NCBI GenBank assembly: GCA_030832235.1
Contig: JAURJO010000091.1
Span: forward strand, 1 to 16,962
Length of the DNA: 16,962 bases
Origin: Verrucomicrobiota bacterium
Lineage (GTDB): Bacteria > Verrucomicrobiota > Verrucomicrobiia > Opitutales > Opitutaceae
Direction of reading: 5' to 3'
The notes under the pieces were generated by a model. It saw nothing but the letters and a program-made list of their open reading frames with translations, was not told where the DNA came from and made no database searches. Position numbers and translations under genes: made by a program. Positions 6,734 through 13,626 of this stretch are shown piece by piece. Every line of letters starts with the position of its first letter. The stretch's first letter is position 1.

Positions 6734-8212
6734 ATGCGAAGTCTCGTCTTTCTGGCCGTGGTTCTGGCGTCAGCCGTTTCAGCCGCCAACGCGGCGTCGG
6801 GAACCTCCGTGCTTCCCATGCCACTCGACCAGTACCGGGATCCGGCGGGCGCGGGGCTCTGGGACGTCCTGCGGCATCGGGCCGCGGCGGACCCGTTCAA
6901 TCTCGTGGCGGCAGGCATCTTTGTCGCTGCGATCCTCCACACCTTCCTGACCGCGAAAATCCGCCACTGGGCCCATGTCGTCGAGGAACGGCACGCCACC
7001 GCGCGTCGCGCGCGTGCCCGGCCCGGCCCGGAAAGCGAAGTGAGCTTTGCGGGACAGGTCCTGCACTTTTTCGGGGAGGTGGAAGCCGTCTTCGGCATCT
7101 GGGTGGTCGGGCTGGCAGGGGCGATCACATGGTTCAAGGGCTGGCCCGCCGTGGTGGGCTACATCGACGGCAAGGTGAGCTTCGTGGAGCCGGTGTTCGT
7201 CGTGGTGATCATGACCCTCGCGGCTACGCGTCCGGTGCTGGACCTGGCCGAGCGCGGCCTGCGCGCGGTGGCGAGCTTGGGAGGGGGCACGCCGGCGGCC
7301 TGGTGGCTATCGATCCTGATCCTCGCGCCGCTGCTGGGGTCGTTGATCACGGAACCCGCGGCGATGACGATCGGCGCGCTGTTGCTTTCGCGCCAATTCT
7401 ACGCGTTCAACCCGGGCCCGCGACTAGCCTACGCGACCCTCGGGCTGCTGTTTGTGAACATATCCGTGGGCGGCGTGCTCACGCACTTCGCGGCTCCGCC
7501 GGTGATCATGGTGGCGGGACCTTGGAAGTGGGACCTCTGGTTCATGTTCGCGAACTTCGGCCTCAGGGCGGTGGCGGGCGTAGTCATCGCGACGCTGGTC
7601 TATTTCCTGATCTTCCGTCGGGAACTCGCCGCGCTCTCCGGAAGCCCGGCGGCGTCGGAGCCGGACGCCGATCAGCCCGCGGCTCCTCTTTGGATCACAC
7701 TCACCCACGTCGCCTTCCTCGCGTTCACGGTCTGGAACGCCCACCACCCGGTGATGTGCGTCGGCGCGCTGCTGTTCTTCCTGGCCTTCGCCCAGGCCAC
7801 CGCGCACCACCAGAACCCGGTCGACCTGCGTCCTCCCGTGCTGGTCGGATTTTTCCTCGCCGGCCTCGTCATCCACGGTGGGCTGCAGTCGTGGTGGATC
7901 GAGCCGGTGCTCACGCGCCTGGGCGAGACTCCCCTCTTCCTCGGCGCCGTGGCGCTCACGGCGTTCAACGACAACGCCGCCATCACCTACCTCGCCTCGC
8001 TGGTGCCCGGATTCACCGACGGCCTGAAATACGCGGTGGTGGCGGGCGCCGTGACCGGCGGCGGCCTCACCGTCATCGCCAACGCGCCCAATCCCGCCGG
8101 GCAGGCCATCCTCGCGCGGCATTTCCCTGGAGGCATCGCGCCGCTGGCCCTTGCAGTCGCCGCGTTGCCGCCGACGATCGTCATGACCGCTGCTTTCCTG
8201 CTGGCGCGCTGA
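6734..8212 (+). CDS. Putative Na+/H+ antiporter, ion-transporter superfamily
   Basis: 492 residues, very hydrophobic, with roughly 11-12 membrane segments after a cleavable-looking N-terminus (1-21). Two half-repeats carry polar breaks inside membrane segments: LITEPAAMTIGALLL (204-218) with SVGGVLTHFAAPP (244-256), and FNDNAAITYL (411-420) with GGGLTVIANAPNPAG (442-456). Paired motifs of this kind mark NhaD/ArsB-like ion transporters, and the protein resembles the family annotated as putative Na+/H+ antiporter (Pfam Na_H_antiport_3). The ion and stoichiometry are not proved. A charged loop at about 84-101 and a Pro/Ala/Asp-rich linker at 302-318 separate the segments. Start is the ATG at 6734; no good Shine-Dalgarno is seen. 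It has its own leader downstream of the hppA terminator. Confidence 0.78.
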   Translation: MRSLVFLAVVLASAVSAANAASGTSVLPMPLDQYRDPAGAGLWDVLRHRAAADPFNLVAAGIFVAAILHTFLTAKIRHWAHVVEERHATARRARARPGPESEVSFAGQVLHFFGEVEAVFGIWVVGLAGAITWFKGWPAVVGYIDGKVSFVEPVFVVVIMTLAATRPVLDLAERGLRAVASLGGGTPAAWWLSILILAPLLGSLITEPAAMTIGALLLSRQFYAFNPGPRLAYATLGLLFVNISVGGVLTHFAAPPVIMVAGPWKWDLWFMFANFGLRAVAGVVIATLVYFLIFRRELAALSGSPAASEPDADQPAAPLWITLTHVAFLAFTVWNAHHPVMCVGALLFFLAFAQATAHHQNPVDLRPPVLVGFFLAGLVIHGGLQSWWIEPVLTRLGETPLFLGAVALTAFNDNAAITYLASLVPGFTDGLKYAVVAGAVTGGGLTVIANAPNPAGQAILARHFPGGIAPLALAVAALPPTIVMTAAFLLAR

Positions 8213-8266
8213 GTCGCGGTCACCCCGCGTCTCGACAAGCCGGCGCGCCCGCGCATCTTGCGGCCC

Positions 8267-8740
8267 ATGACGAAAAACCTTCCCGCCCGCGGCCCGCGCC
8301 GCCGTTCCCTTCGCCGCGCCTTCACCCTGCTTGAGATCCTGGTGGTGCTGGCGATCATCGGCCTGCTCGCCGGGCTGGCCATCACCAACGTGGACAAGAT
8401 CTTCGGCGGAGCGCAGGTGAGCACGGTGGAGATCTTCGTGAAGGAAAGCATGAAGACCGCGCTTGTTTCCTACCGCCTGCACATGGGCGACTACCCGTCC
8501 ACCAGCGAGGGCCTGCAGGCACTCGCCACACGACCCGGGAACAAGGCCGACCGCTGGTTCGGACCGTATGTGGCCGACGGCAAGATTCCCAATGATCCGT
8601 GGGGAGAGCCTTATCAATACGCCTACCCGGGTACCCGCAACAAAGGCGGCTACGATCTCTGGTCCAAGGGACCCGACCGCCAAAGCGGCACGGCCGATGA
8701 CATCGGCAACTGGAGTTCCAGCTCCGGCGGCGAAAAGTAA
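8267..8740 (+). CDS. gspG: Type II secretion major pseudopilin GspG
   Basis: 157 residues from the ATG at 8267; a TTG three codons earlier is less likely. A basic leader precedes AFTLLEILVVLAIIGLLAG. Cleavage would fall between Ala18 and Phe19, giving a mature N-terminal Phe with Glu23 at +5. Ala instead of Gly at -1 is tolerated in some lineages. The globular part matches GspG closely: GDYPSTSEGLQAL (74-86), GKIPNDPWGEPYQYAYPG (105-122), then YDLWSKGPD and GTADDIGNW (141-149), the Ca2+-binding loop region. It forms the pseudopilus shaft that pushes substrates through the secretin. First gene of the gsp block, starting 54 bases after the antiporter stop. Confidence 0.95.
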   Translation: MTKNLPARGPRRRSLRRAFTLLEILVVLAIIGLLAGLAITNVDKIFGGAQVSTVEIFVKESMKTALVSYRLHMGDYPSTSEGLQALATRPGNKADRWFGPYVADGKIPNDPWGEPYQYAYPGTRNKGGYDLWSKGPDRQSGTADDIGNWSSSSGGEK

Positions 8741-8801
8741 GCCTCCGCCCGGCCCCGGCTTTCGCCGGATCCCGCCGAGCGGTGTTTTCCGCCGCCGATC
8801 C

Positions 8802-9386
8802 GTGTCCTTCCGCCGCCCGCGCAAACGCCCCGCCGCCACCGGCGGCTTCACGCTGCTGGAGATCCTGCTGAGCATCGCCCTGATCGCGTTGCTGGGAGGA
8901 CTCTTCGTCGGCGGCTCGTCGCGGCTGCTCGCCCCGGAGCCAACGACCCCGCGCGCGGTTTTCTGGAAGGCGGTGCAGGAGGCACGCAAGTCGGCCCTGC
9001 GGGCGGAGCATGAGATCCGACTGAAATTCGACGCCGAGAAGAAACATTTCTACCTCGTCGACGGAGTCGCGCCCACGACCGTCTCCGAGGACGGCTTCAC
9101 CCGCGAGGAGCGCCCGCTGAAGACCTTTCCGATTTCACCGGAAACGGCGCAGGACCTCACCGTGGAATTCCTCGGCGGCTCCGGACGCGGCGCCAACACG
9201 ATCCTCGTCGGCGGCATGCTGCTCGAATCGCGGCCGGTCCCGCATGTGCCGTTCTACGGCGACGGCACCTGCCGCGCCTTCCGCGTGCAGTTCGCGCGCC
9301 TCGGCTCGGTGAGCACCGTCACCATCGATCCGTGGACCTGCGCCGAGTTGCCGCCGCCCCCCGACCCGAATGCGCCGTCGTTCTGA
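8802..9386 (+). CDS. gspH: Minor pseudopilin, GspH-like
   Basis: 194 residues from the GTG at 8802, the only reasonable start that gives a short basic leader (SFRRPRKRPAATG) before GFTLLEILLSIALIALLGG. Cleavage is predicted after Gly15, with mature Phe16 and Glu20 at +5. The C-terminal domain is poorly conserved, as usual for GspH; a HFYLVDG stretch and an ILVGG segment suggest the beta-rich fold. The assignment as GspH rests on position between gspG and gspI and on size. The protein would belong to the pseudopilus tip complex. Its 3' end overlaps gspI by 17 bases. No Shine-Dalgarno is obvious. Confidence 0.8.
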   Translation: MSFRRPRKRPAATGGFTLLEILLSIALIALLGGLFVGGSSRLLAPEPTTPRAVFWKAVQEARKSALRAEHEIRLKFDAEKKHFYLVDGVAPTTVSEDGFTREERPLKTFPISPETAQDLTVEFLGGSGRGANTILVGGMLLESRPVPHVPFYGDGTCRAFRVQFARLGSVSTVTIDPWTCAELPPPPDPNAPSF

Positions 9387-9879
9387 GAGCACCCGCGCGC
9401 TTCTTCCAGGCGGCTTCACGCTGCTCGAGGTCCTCATGGCGATGGCGCTCTTTGCCATGGCCGCGGTGATGCTGGCCTCCGCGTATCTCAACGTGCTGAA
9501 CAGCTATGAGACGGCGGGCCGCGCGGCGCAGCTCAACGAGGACTTCGCCTTCGCGCGCCAGCTGGTGCTCAACGAGCCCGACCGGAAGAAAGTCGAGGAA
9601 GGCGGCGAGTTCGTCACCGCCGCCGGCCACCGCGCGCGGTGGAGCGTGGAGATCGCATCGACCAACGTCGCGGATGTCTTCCGCGTGGCGTTCACCTGCG
9701 AGATCAGCGATCCCGCGCGCCAGGAGCCGGACCGCATGACACAGTCGTTCCTGGTGATGCGTCCGACGTGGGTCATCGACGCCGCTGAACGCGGCAAGCT
9801 GAAGGAGGAGGCGAAGACCCGTATCCTCGAACTGCAGGGCAAGCTCAAGGCCGGCCAAACCGGAGGACAGACGCGATGA
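9370..9879 (+). CDS. gspI: Minor pseudopilin, GspI-like
   Basis: 169 residues. The short basic leader ends in PGG, followed by FTLLEVLMAMALFAMAAVML. Cleavage is expected after Gly15, with Glu20 at +5 of the mature protein. The EVLMAMALFA core is typical of GspI and differs from the EILVVLAIIG core of GspG. The remaining sequence is variable and has a C-terminal Lys/Glu-rich stretch ending in KLKAGQTGGQTR. In characterised systems GspI forms the tip complex with GspJ and GspK. It overlaps gspH by 17 bases and gspJ by 4 (ATGA), supporting translational coupling. Confidence 0.85.
   Translation: MRRRSESTRALLPGGFTLLEVLMAMALFAMAAVMLASAYLNVLNSYETAGRAAQLNEDFAFARQLVLNEPDRKKVEEGGEFVTAAGHRARWSVEIASTNVADVFRVAFTCEISDPARQEPDRMTQSFLVMRPTWVIDAAERGKLKEEAKTRILELQGKLKAGQTGGQTR
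9862..9866 (+). promoter_or_regulatory. Shine-Dalgarno for gspJ inside gspI
   Basis: GGAGG ends 9 bases before the gspJ ATG at 9876 and lies within the last codons of gspI. It is the clearest ribosome binding site in the gsp block. Confidence 0.6.
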
Positions 9880-10526
9880 GGACCGGGTCCACGCGCGCCT
9901 TCACGCTGCTCGAGCTCCTGTTGGCGCTCGCGCTGGTGGGGCTGCTGCTCGTCGCGATGAACACGATGGTTTTTTCCATGGGAGAATTGTGGGGCCGCGG
10001 CACCGAGCCCCGGCTCCTCGACCAACACGTGCGGGCGGTCACGCGTTTTCTGGAAAACGAGCTGCGCGCCTCGGCGCTGCCGCCCGCGGCCCGTTCGGGC
10101 GTCACCCCGATCGCGCTGGAGGAGATCCGTCCGCAAAGCGGGCTCATGGAGAAGATGCTCACCTTTGAGCTCCCCGCCGGCAGCCGGCTGTTCGACTGGC
10201 CCGACCAGCCGCTGCCCGAGGTGATCTGCTCCCTTCAGGCGCGGCCCAACGAGGGCCTCGTCCTGCTGTGGCACTCTAGGCTGGAGAAAGATTTCGAGAC
10301 GCAAACCCCGCGGGAAACAATCGTCACTCCGTTCGTAACCGCGCTCGCCTACGACTACTATGACACCGATTCGAAACGGTGGTCGACCGAGACCAGCCTC
10401 AAGCTCAACCCGCAGGGCCAGCCGCTCACGCCGCAGCGGATCCGTCTCAAGTTCACCCACGGCAAGCTCGCCCGCGAGGGTGTCATCACACTGCCGACGC
10501 CCGGACCGGCCCTGCCGGCCTTCTGA
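9876..10526 (+). CDS. gspJ: Minor pseudopilin, GspJ-like
   Basis: 216 residues. A very short leader (MRTGSTRA) precedes FTLLELLLALALVGLLLV, with Ala7 at -1 and Glu12 at +5. The hydrophobic helix is followed by FLENELRASALPP, resembling the fold entry of GspJ proteins, and a long beta-rich domain ending in a Pro-rich tail. Length is in the GspJ range. In known systems GspJ binds GspI and GspK at the pseudopilus tip. The identity is supported by order in the block (after gspI, before gspK). It shares the ATGA overlap with gspI and lies 2 bases before the gspK start. Confidence 0.83.
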   Translation: MRTGSTRAFTLLELLLALALVGLLLVAMNTMVFSMGELWGRGTEPRLLDQHVRAVTRFLENELRASALPPAARSGVTPIALEEIRPQSGLMEKMLTFELPAGSRLFDWPDQPLPEVICSLQARPNEGLVLLWHSRLEKDFETQTPRETIVTPFVTALAYDYYDTDSKRWSTETSLKLNPQGQPLTPQRIRLKFTHGKLAREGVITLPTPGPALPAF

Positions 10527-10528
10527 CG

Positions 10529-11662
10529 ATGCGGACGCGAATCAACCAACCCGACGGGACGGCACGCCGGCGCGCCTCCGTGATCGTGATCGTCATGGTC
10601 ACGCTGCTGTTCGCGATGACCACGCTGCTGGCCTTCATGGACAAGGCGGCGGTGGACTTGATGGCGGACCAGCGCGCGGCCGTAGCGCGGAGGTTGCGCG
10701 TGGAGGCGTACTCGGCGCTGGAAGTCGCCCTCGCGGTGCTCGTCGATTTCCGCGAGGCCGGTAACGGACTCCGCAGTCAAGCCGAGGGCTGGAACGACCC
10801 GCTCGGCTTCGCCGGCTATACCCCGGGCGAGGGCTGCACGGTGGAGATCCAGCTGGAGGACGAGAGCGGCAAGCTGCCGCTACCGCAGATCAACGCGCAG
10901 GTGCTCACGAACCTGTTCATGGCGTGGGGCACCCAGAAGAATGAGGCGGAGGAACTCGCCGACGCGATGATGGGCTGGATGAAACGCGGCCACACCTACA
11001 CCTCGCCCGTCCGCCCCGACTACGAGTCGGCCCCGATCCCCTACGAATCGCCGGGGCGGCCGATGCGCTCGTATCACGAGCTGGCGGCGATCCAGAAGGC
11101 GCGGGATTATTTCTACGACAAGGAGGGCAGGCCCAACGAGAATTGGCGCCGGTTCGCCGGGTGCGTATCCCTGCTCGATTTCCCCAAGCCCAACCTGAAC
11201 AGCGCGAGCCAGGACGTCCTCACCGCGCTGGGCCGCTACGATCCGCTGCAGTCGCGCAACGTCGTGGACTACCTTCAGGGCAAGGGCGACTTCCGCTACA
11301 GCGGTCCGGGGTATTTCCAGAACGCGGGCGACGTCGGCCGGATCGCGGGACCGGCGGGGGATCCGCAGGGTTTTTCCACGACCGTTAGCGCGCTCAGGCT
11401 CAACGTCACGGTACGCGAGGGCAAAAATGAATTCCGCGTCTCGGTCGTCGTCGCTCCGCCCGGAGGCGCCAAGACGGTCCAGGCTATCGCCACGCGTCCG
11501 GAAAAAAAGGCCGCACCGGCGACACCTTCGTCGACGCAGCCCGGCGGCGGCGCCCCCGCCCCCGCCGGCACAGCGGCCAACGCGGCCGCTAAGCCCGGCG
11601 ACCTGAAATATCCGTACACGCTGCTCGAAATCGTGGAGAACCCTCCCCTCACCAGCGGCTGA
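10529..11662 (+). CDS. gspK: Minor pseudopilin, GspK-like (tip protein)
   Basis: 377 residues from the ATG at 10529. A basic leader (to Arg15) precedes a hydrophobic helix at 17-36. It lacks the FTLLE signature, as is common for GspK, which has no Glu at +5. The body has EDESGKLPLPQINA (110-123), matching the D-x-x-GK-L-x-x-N region of GspK, and PNLNSASQDVLTAL (221-234), matching the helix-hairpin-like N-x-N-x-A-S segment. A Pro/Ala/Gly-rich linker (about 329-357) leads to a short final segment, DLKYPYTLLEIVENPP. The linker and tail look longer than usual. The role is capping the pseudopilus tip with GspI and GspJ. Confidence 0.85.
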   Translation: MRTRINQPDGTARRRASVIVIVMVTLLFAMTTLLAFMDKAAVDLMADQRAAVARRLRVEAYSALEVALAVLVDFREAGNGLRSQAEGWNDPLGFAGYTPGEGCTVEIQLEDESGKLPLPQINAQVLTNLFMAWGTQKNEAEELADAMMGWMKRGHTYTSPVRPDYESAPIPYESPGRPMRSYHELAAIQKARDYFYDKEGRPNENWRRFAGCVSLLDFPKPNLNSASQDVLTALGRYDPLQSRNVVDYLQGKGDFRYSGPGYFQNAGDVGRIAGPAGDPQGFSTTVSALRLNVTVREGKNEFRVSVVVAPPGGAKTVQAIATRPEKKAAPATPSSTQPGGGAPAPAGTAANAAAKPGDLKYPYTLLEIVENPPLTSG

Positions 11663-11741
11663 ACGGGAAACGTGTCCGCCGCGCTGGTGTTTTGCGTTCT
11701 TGTTCTCCACGCCGGCCTCGTCCGTACTTCCCACCCTTCGC

Positions 11742-12923
11742 ATGTCTTCGCCGCTCTCGCTGCTCCGCGCCGGGCCGCCACCTCCCAAGGTGGCGCTGCT
11801 GCCCGACTCCGCGTTCTTTACGCGGTCCGTGGCGGTGACCGCCGGAGCGACCACGGTGGAGGCCGCCGGGCAGATCGAGCTGGCGCTGGAGGGCCTGGCC
11901 CCCTTCCCGCTCTCCCAACTTTACTACGGCTGGTATTGGCGGCCCGGCACGGAACAAGCGCTCCTGTTCGCCGCCTACCGCCGGCGGTTCACCGCCGAGC
12001 AGGTCGCGGAATGGGACGGAGCCGAACTGGTCATCCCCGGTTTCGCCGCGGTGCTGGGTGCCGCCGTTGAACCCGCCACCACGTTGCTGCTCACTTCGCC
12101 CGACTCGATCACCGCGGTCCACTGGACCGCGGCCGGCGAACCCGCCGGGGTGCTGACGCGGACGATTGATGCCGCCGCAACCGACGACGACCGCGCGCGG
12201 CTGAGGTCCGAGCTGATCGACTCGTTCGGCGGCTCCCGCCATGTCATCGAGGCAACGGCGGCTCCCGTGCCCGATCCGGCCGGCACCGACGGCGCCGTCA
12301 CCTTCCGCGCCGGGGAACTCGTTTCCAAGCTGCCGCCGGCGGCGGCGGCGGCGGCCGATGTGCGCGACAAGGGTGAGCTCACCGCCCTGCGCGCCGCGCG
12401 TCGCCGCGACGTCGTGCTGTGGCGCACGGGCGTGGGCTTGGTGGCCTCGCTCCTAGCACTGGGAATTGGCGAACTTTCCCTGGTGGCCGGCCGGGTGTGG
12501 CAGCAAACACGGGAAGCGCGCGTCGCCGTCCAGCGGCCGGTGGTCGAGAAGATCGAGAGCGTCGACAACCTCACCAACAAGATCGAGGAGCTCGCGACCA
12601 AGCGGCTACGCCCGATCGAGATGCTGCTGCAGCTGGTGGGCGAAAACTACGAGCGGCAGCCGGCTGACATCTGGTTCACCCGCGTGTCGGCCGACGCCAC
12701 ACGCGGTCTCAACACCATCTTCATCGAGGGCCGCACGACGAACGCCTCGCAGGTCAACGCCTACGAGACCACGTTGCGCAAGCTGTCGACGATCGAGAAG
12801 GTTGAAGCTCCTCTGCAGGCCGTGCGCGGTGACCAGGCGCAATTTACCCTGACCGCCACGTTCCGCGCCGCCGCGTTCGCGGAACCGGCCGCCCCGCCGG
12901 CGCCCGCCAAGCCCTCGCCCTGA
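11742..12923 (+). CDS. gspL: Type II secretion inner-membrane protein, GspL/PilN-like
   Basis: 393 residues from the ATG at 11742; a TTG 14 codons earlier is less likely. The first 200 or so residues resemble a divergent actin-like cytoplasmic domain as in GspL/PilM. A poly-Ala run (200-206) precedes one membrane helix at about 225-250. A coiled stretch (VEKIESVDNLTNKIEELATK) then leads to a ferredoxin-like periplasmic domain around 300-380, as in GspL and PilN. GspL links the GspE ATPase to GspM and the pseudopilus. The primary sequence is weakly conserved, so the name rests on topology and on position between gspK and gspM. It overlaps gspM by 1 base (TGATG). Confidence 0.72.
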   Translation: MSSPLSLLRAGPPPPKVALLPDSAFFTRSVAVTAGATTVEAAGQIELALEGLAPFPLSQLYYGWYWRPGTEQALLFAAYRRRFTAEQVAEWDGAELVIPGFAAVLGAAVEPATTLLLTSPDSITAVHWTAAGEPAGVLTRTIDAAATDDDRARLRSELIDSFGGSRHVIEATAAPVPDPAGTDGAVTFRAGELVSKLPPAAAAAADVRDKGELTALRAARRRDVVLWRTGVGLVASLLALGIGELSLVAGRVWQQTREARVAVQRPVVEKIESVDNLTNKIEELATKRLRPIEMLLQLVGENYERQPADIWFTRVSADATRGLNTIFIEGRTTNASQVNAYETTLRKLSTIEKVEAPLQAVRGDQAQFTLTATFRAAAFAEPAAPPAPAKPSP

Positions 12924-13453
12924 TGCGCGCGATCCGTCATTTCTTCCTTACGCGAGCGTTGCGCGAGAAGGTGCTGCTGCTGGCCTTTCTCGCGGTGGGC
13001 GTGCTGTGGTGGCTCTCGGCCTTCGGCCGGCACGCGGGTACTTTTCTGCGCGACGCGCGCACCACGACCGCGCGGCTAGCCACGCAGGACCTCTGGATCC
13101 GCAACCGCCCTGCGATCGAGGCCGCGGCGAAAAAGACCGCCGAACGGCTCGACCCCGCCAAGACCCTCAACGGCAACCAGCTCGTGACCACCGTCGACCA
13201 GCTGGCCAAGGAAGCCGGTCTCCGCAATGGCGTGGGACTCACGCCGACGACGCAGAAGAGCGGGCAGTTCGCGGTGCACACCGCGGAGTACAACATCACC
13301 AACGCCGGCTGGGACCAGCTGCGGGCGTTCTACGACGCGCTGCAGAAGCGTTCGCCCTACATTTCCATCGAGCGCTTCATCCTCTCGTCGGGCACCAATC
13401 CCGCCGTGCTCACGCTCAACCTGAAGATCGTCTCGGTCGAAATTGCACCGTAG
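12923..13453 (+). CDS. gspM: Type II secretion inner-membrane protein, GspM/PilO-like
   Basis: 176 residues. A basic cytoplasmic N-terminus, one membrane helix at about 16-34 (KVLLLAFLAVGVLWWLSAFG), a helical stretch and then a small alpha/beta domain fit GspM/PilO proteins. In known systems GspM dimerises with GspL at the inner membrane through these ferredoxin-like domains. Sequence conservation is low; topology, length and being last in the G-to-M order carry the assignment. Start is the ATG overlapping the gspL stop by one base. The 173 bases after it hold no gene I can support, so the block appears to end here. Confidence 0.75.
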   Translation: MRAIRHFFLTRALREKVLLLAFLAVGVLWWLSAFGRHAGTFLRDARTTTARLATQDLWIRNRPAIEAAAKKTAERLDPAKTLNGNQLVTTVDQLAKEAGLRNGVGLTPTTQKSGQFAVHTAEYNITNAGWDQLRAFYDALQKRSPYISIERFILSSGTNPAVLTLNLKIVSVEIAP

Positions 13454-13626
13454 CGCGCCGCGGCCCCCCCGGGGGCGGATGGCCCCGGAAACCGATGCGC
13501 AAATGCCCTCACGTCGGCGAATGCCTCCCCGTGGGCCAGCAACGTGGATTTGCGGATTGCGCGCCACTTCACCACGGTTTGCGCGTCTCATCCACGGAAC
13601 TCACGTCCCGTCCGAATCCCATTTTC

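Noticed and set aside
6700..8334. Plus-strand 544-codon frame overlapping the antiporter
   Set aside because: The product is Arg/Gly/Pro-rich without membrane segments, while the frame starting at 6734 gives a clear transporter.
7424..8989. Minus-strand open frame of 521 codons across the antiporter, gspG and gspH
   Set aside because: It spans three well-supported genes on the other strand, and its charged repetitive product looks like a GC-driven shadow.
12338..12358. GGC-type trinucleotide run in gspL
   Set aside because: It encodes a short poly-Ala run in a linker and is expected in a high-GC genome; no sign of phase-variation function.
13463..13476. C-tract/G-tract palindrome after gspM
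   Set aside because: There is no loop and no T tract, so it cannot form a normal terminator hairpin; likely compositional.
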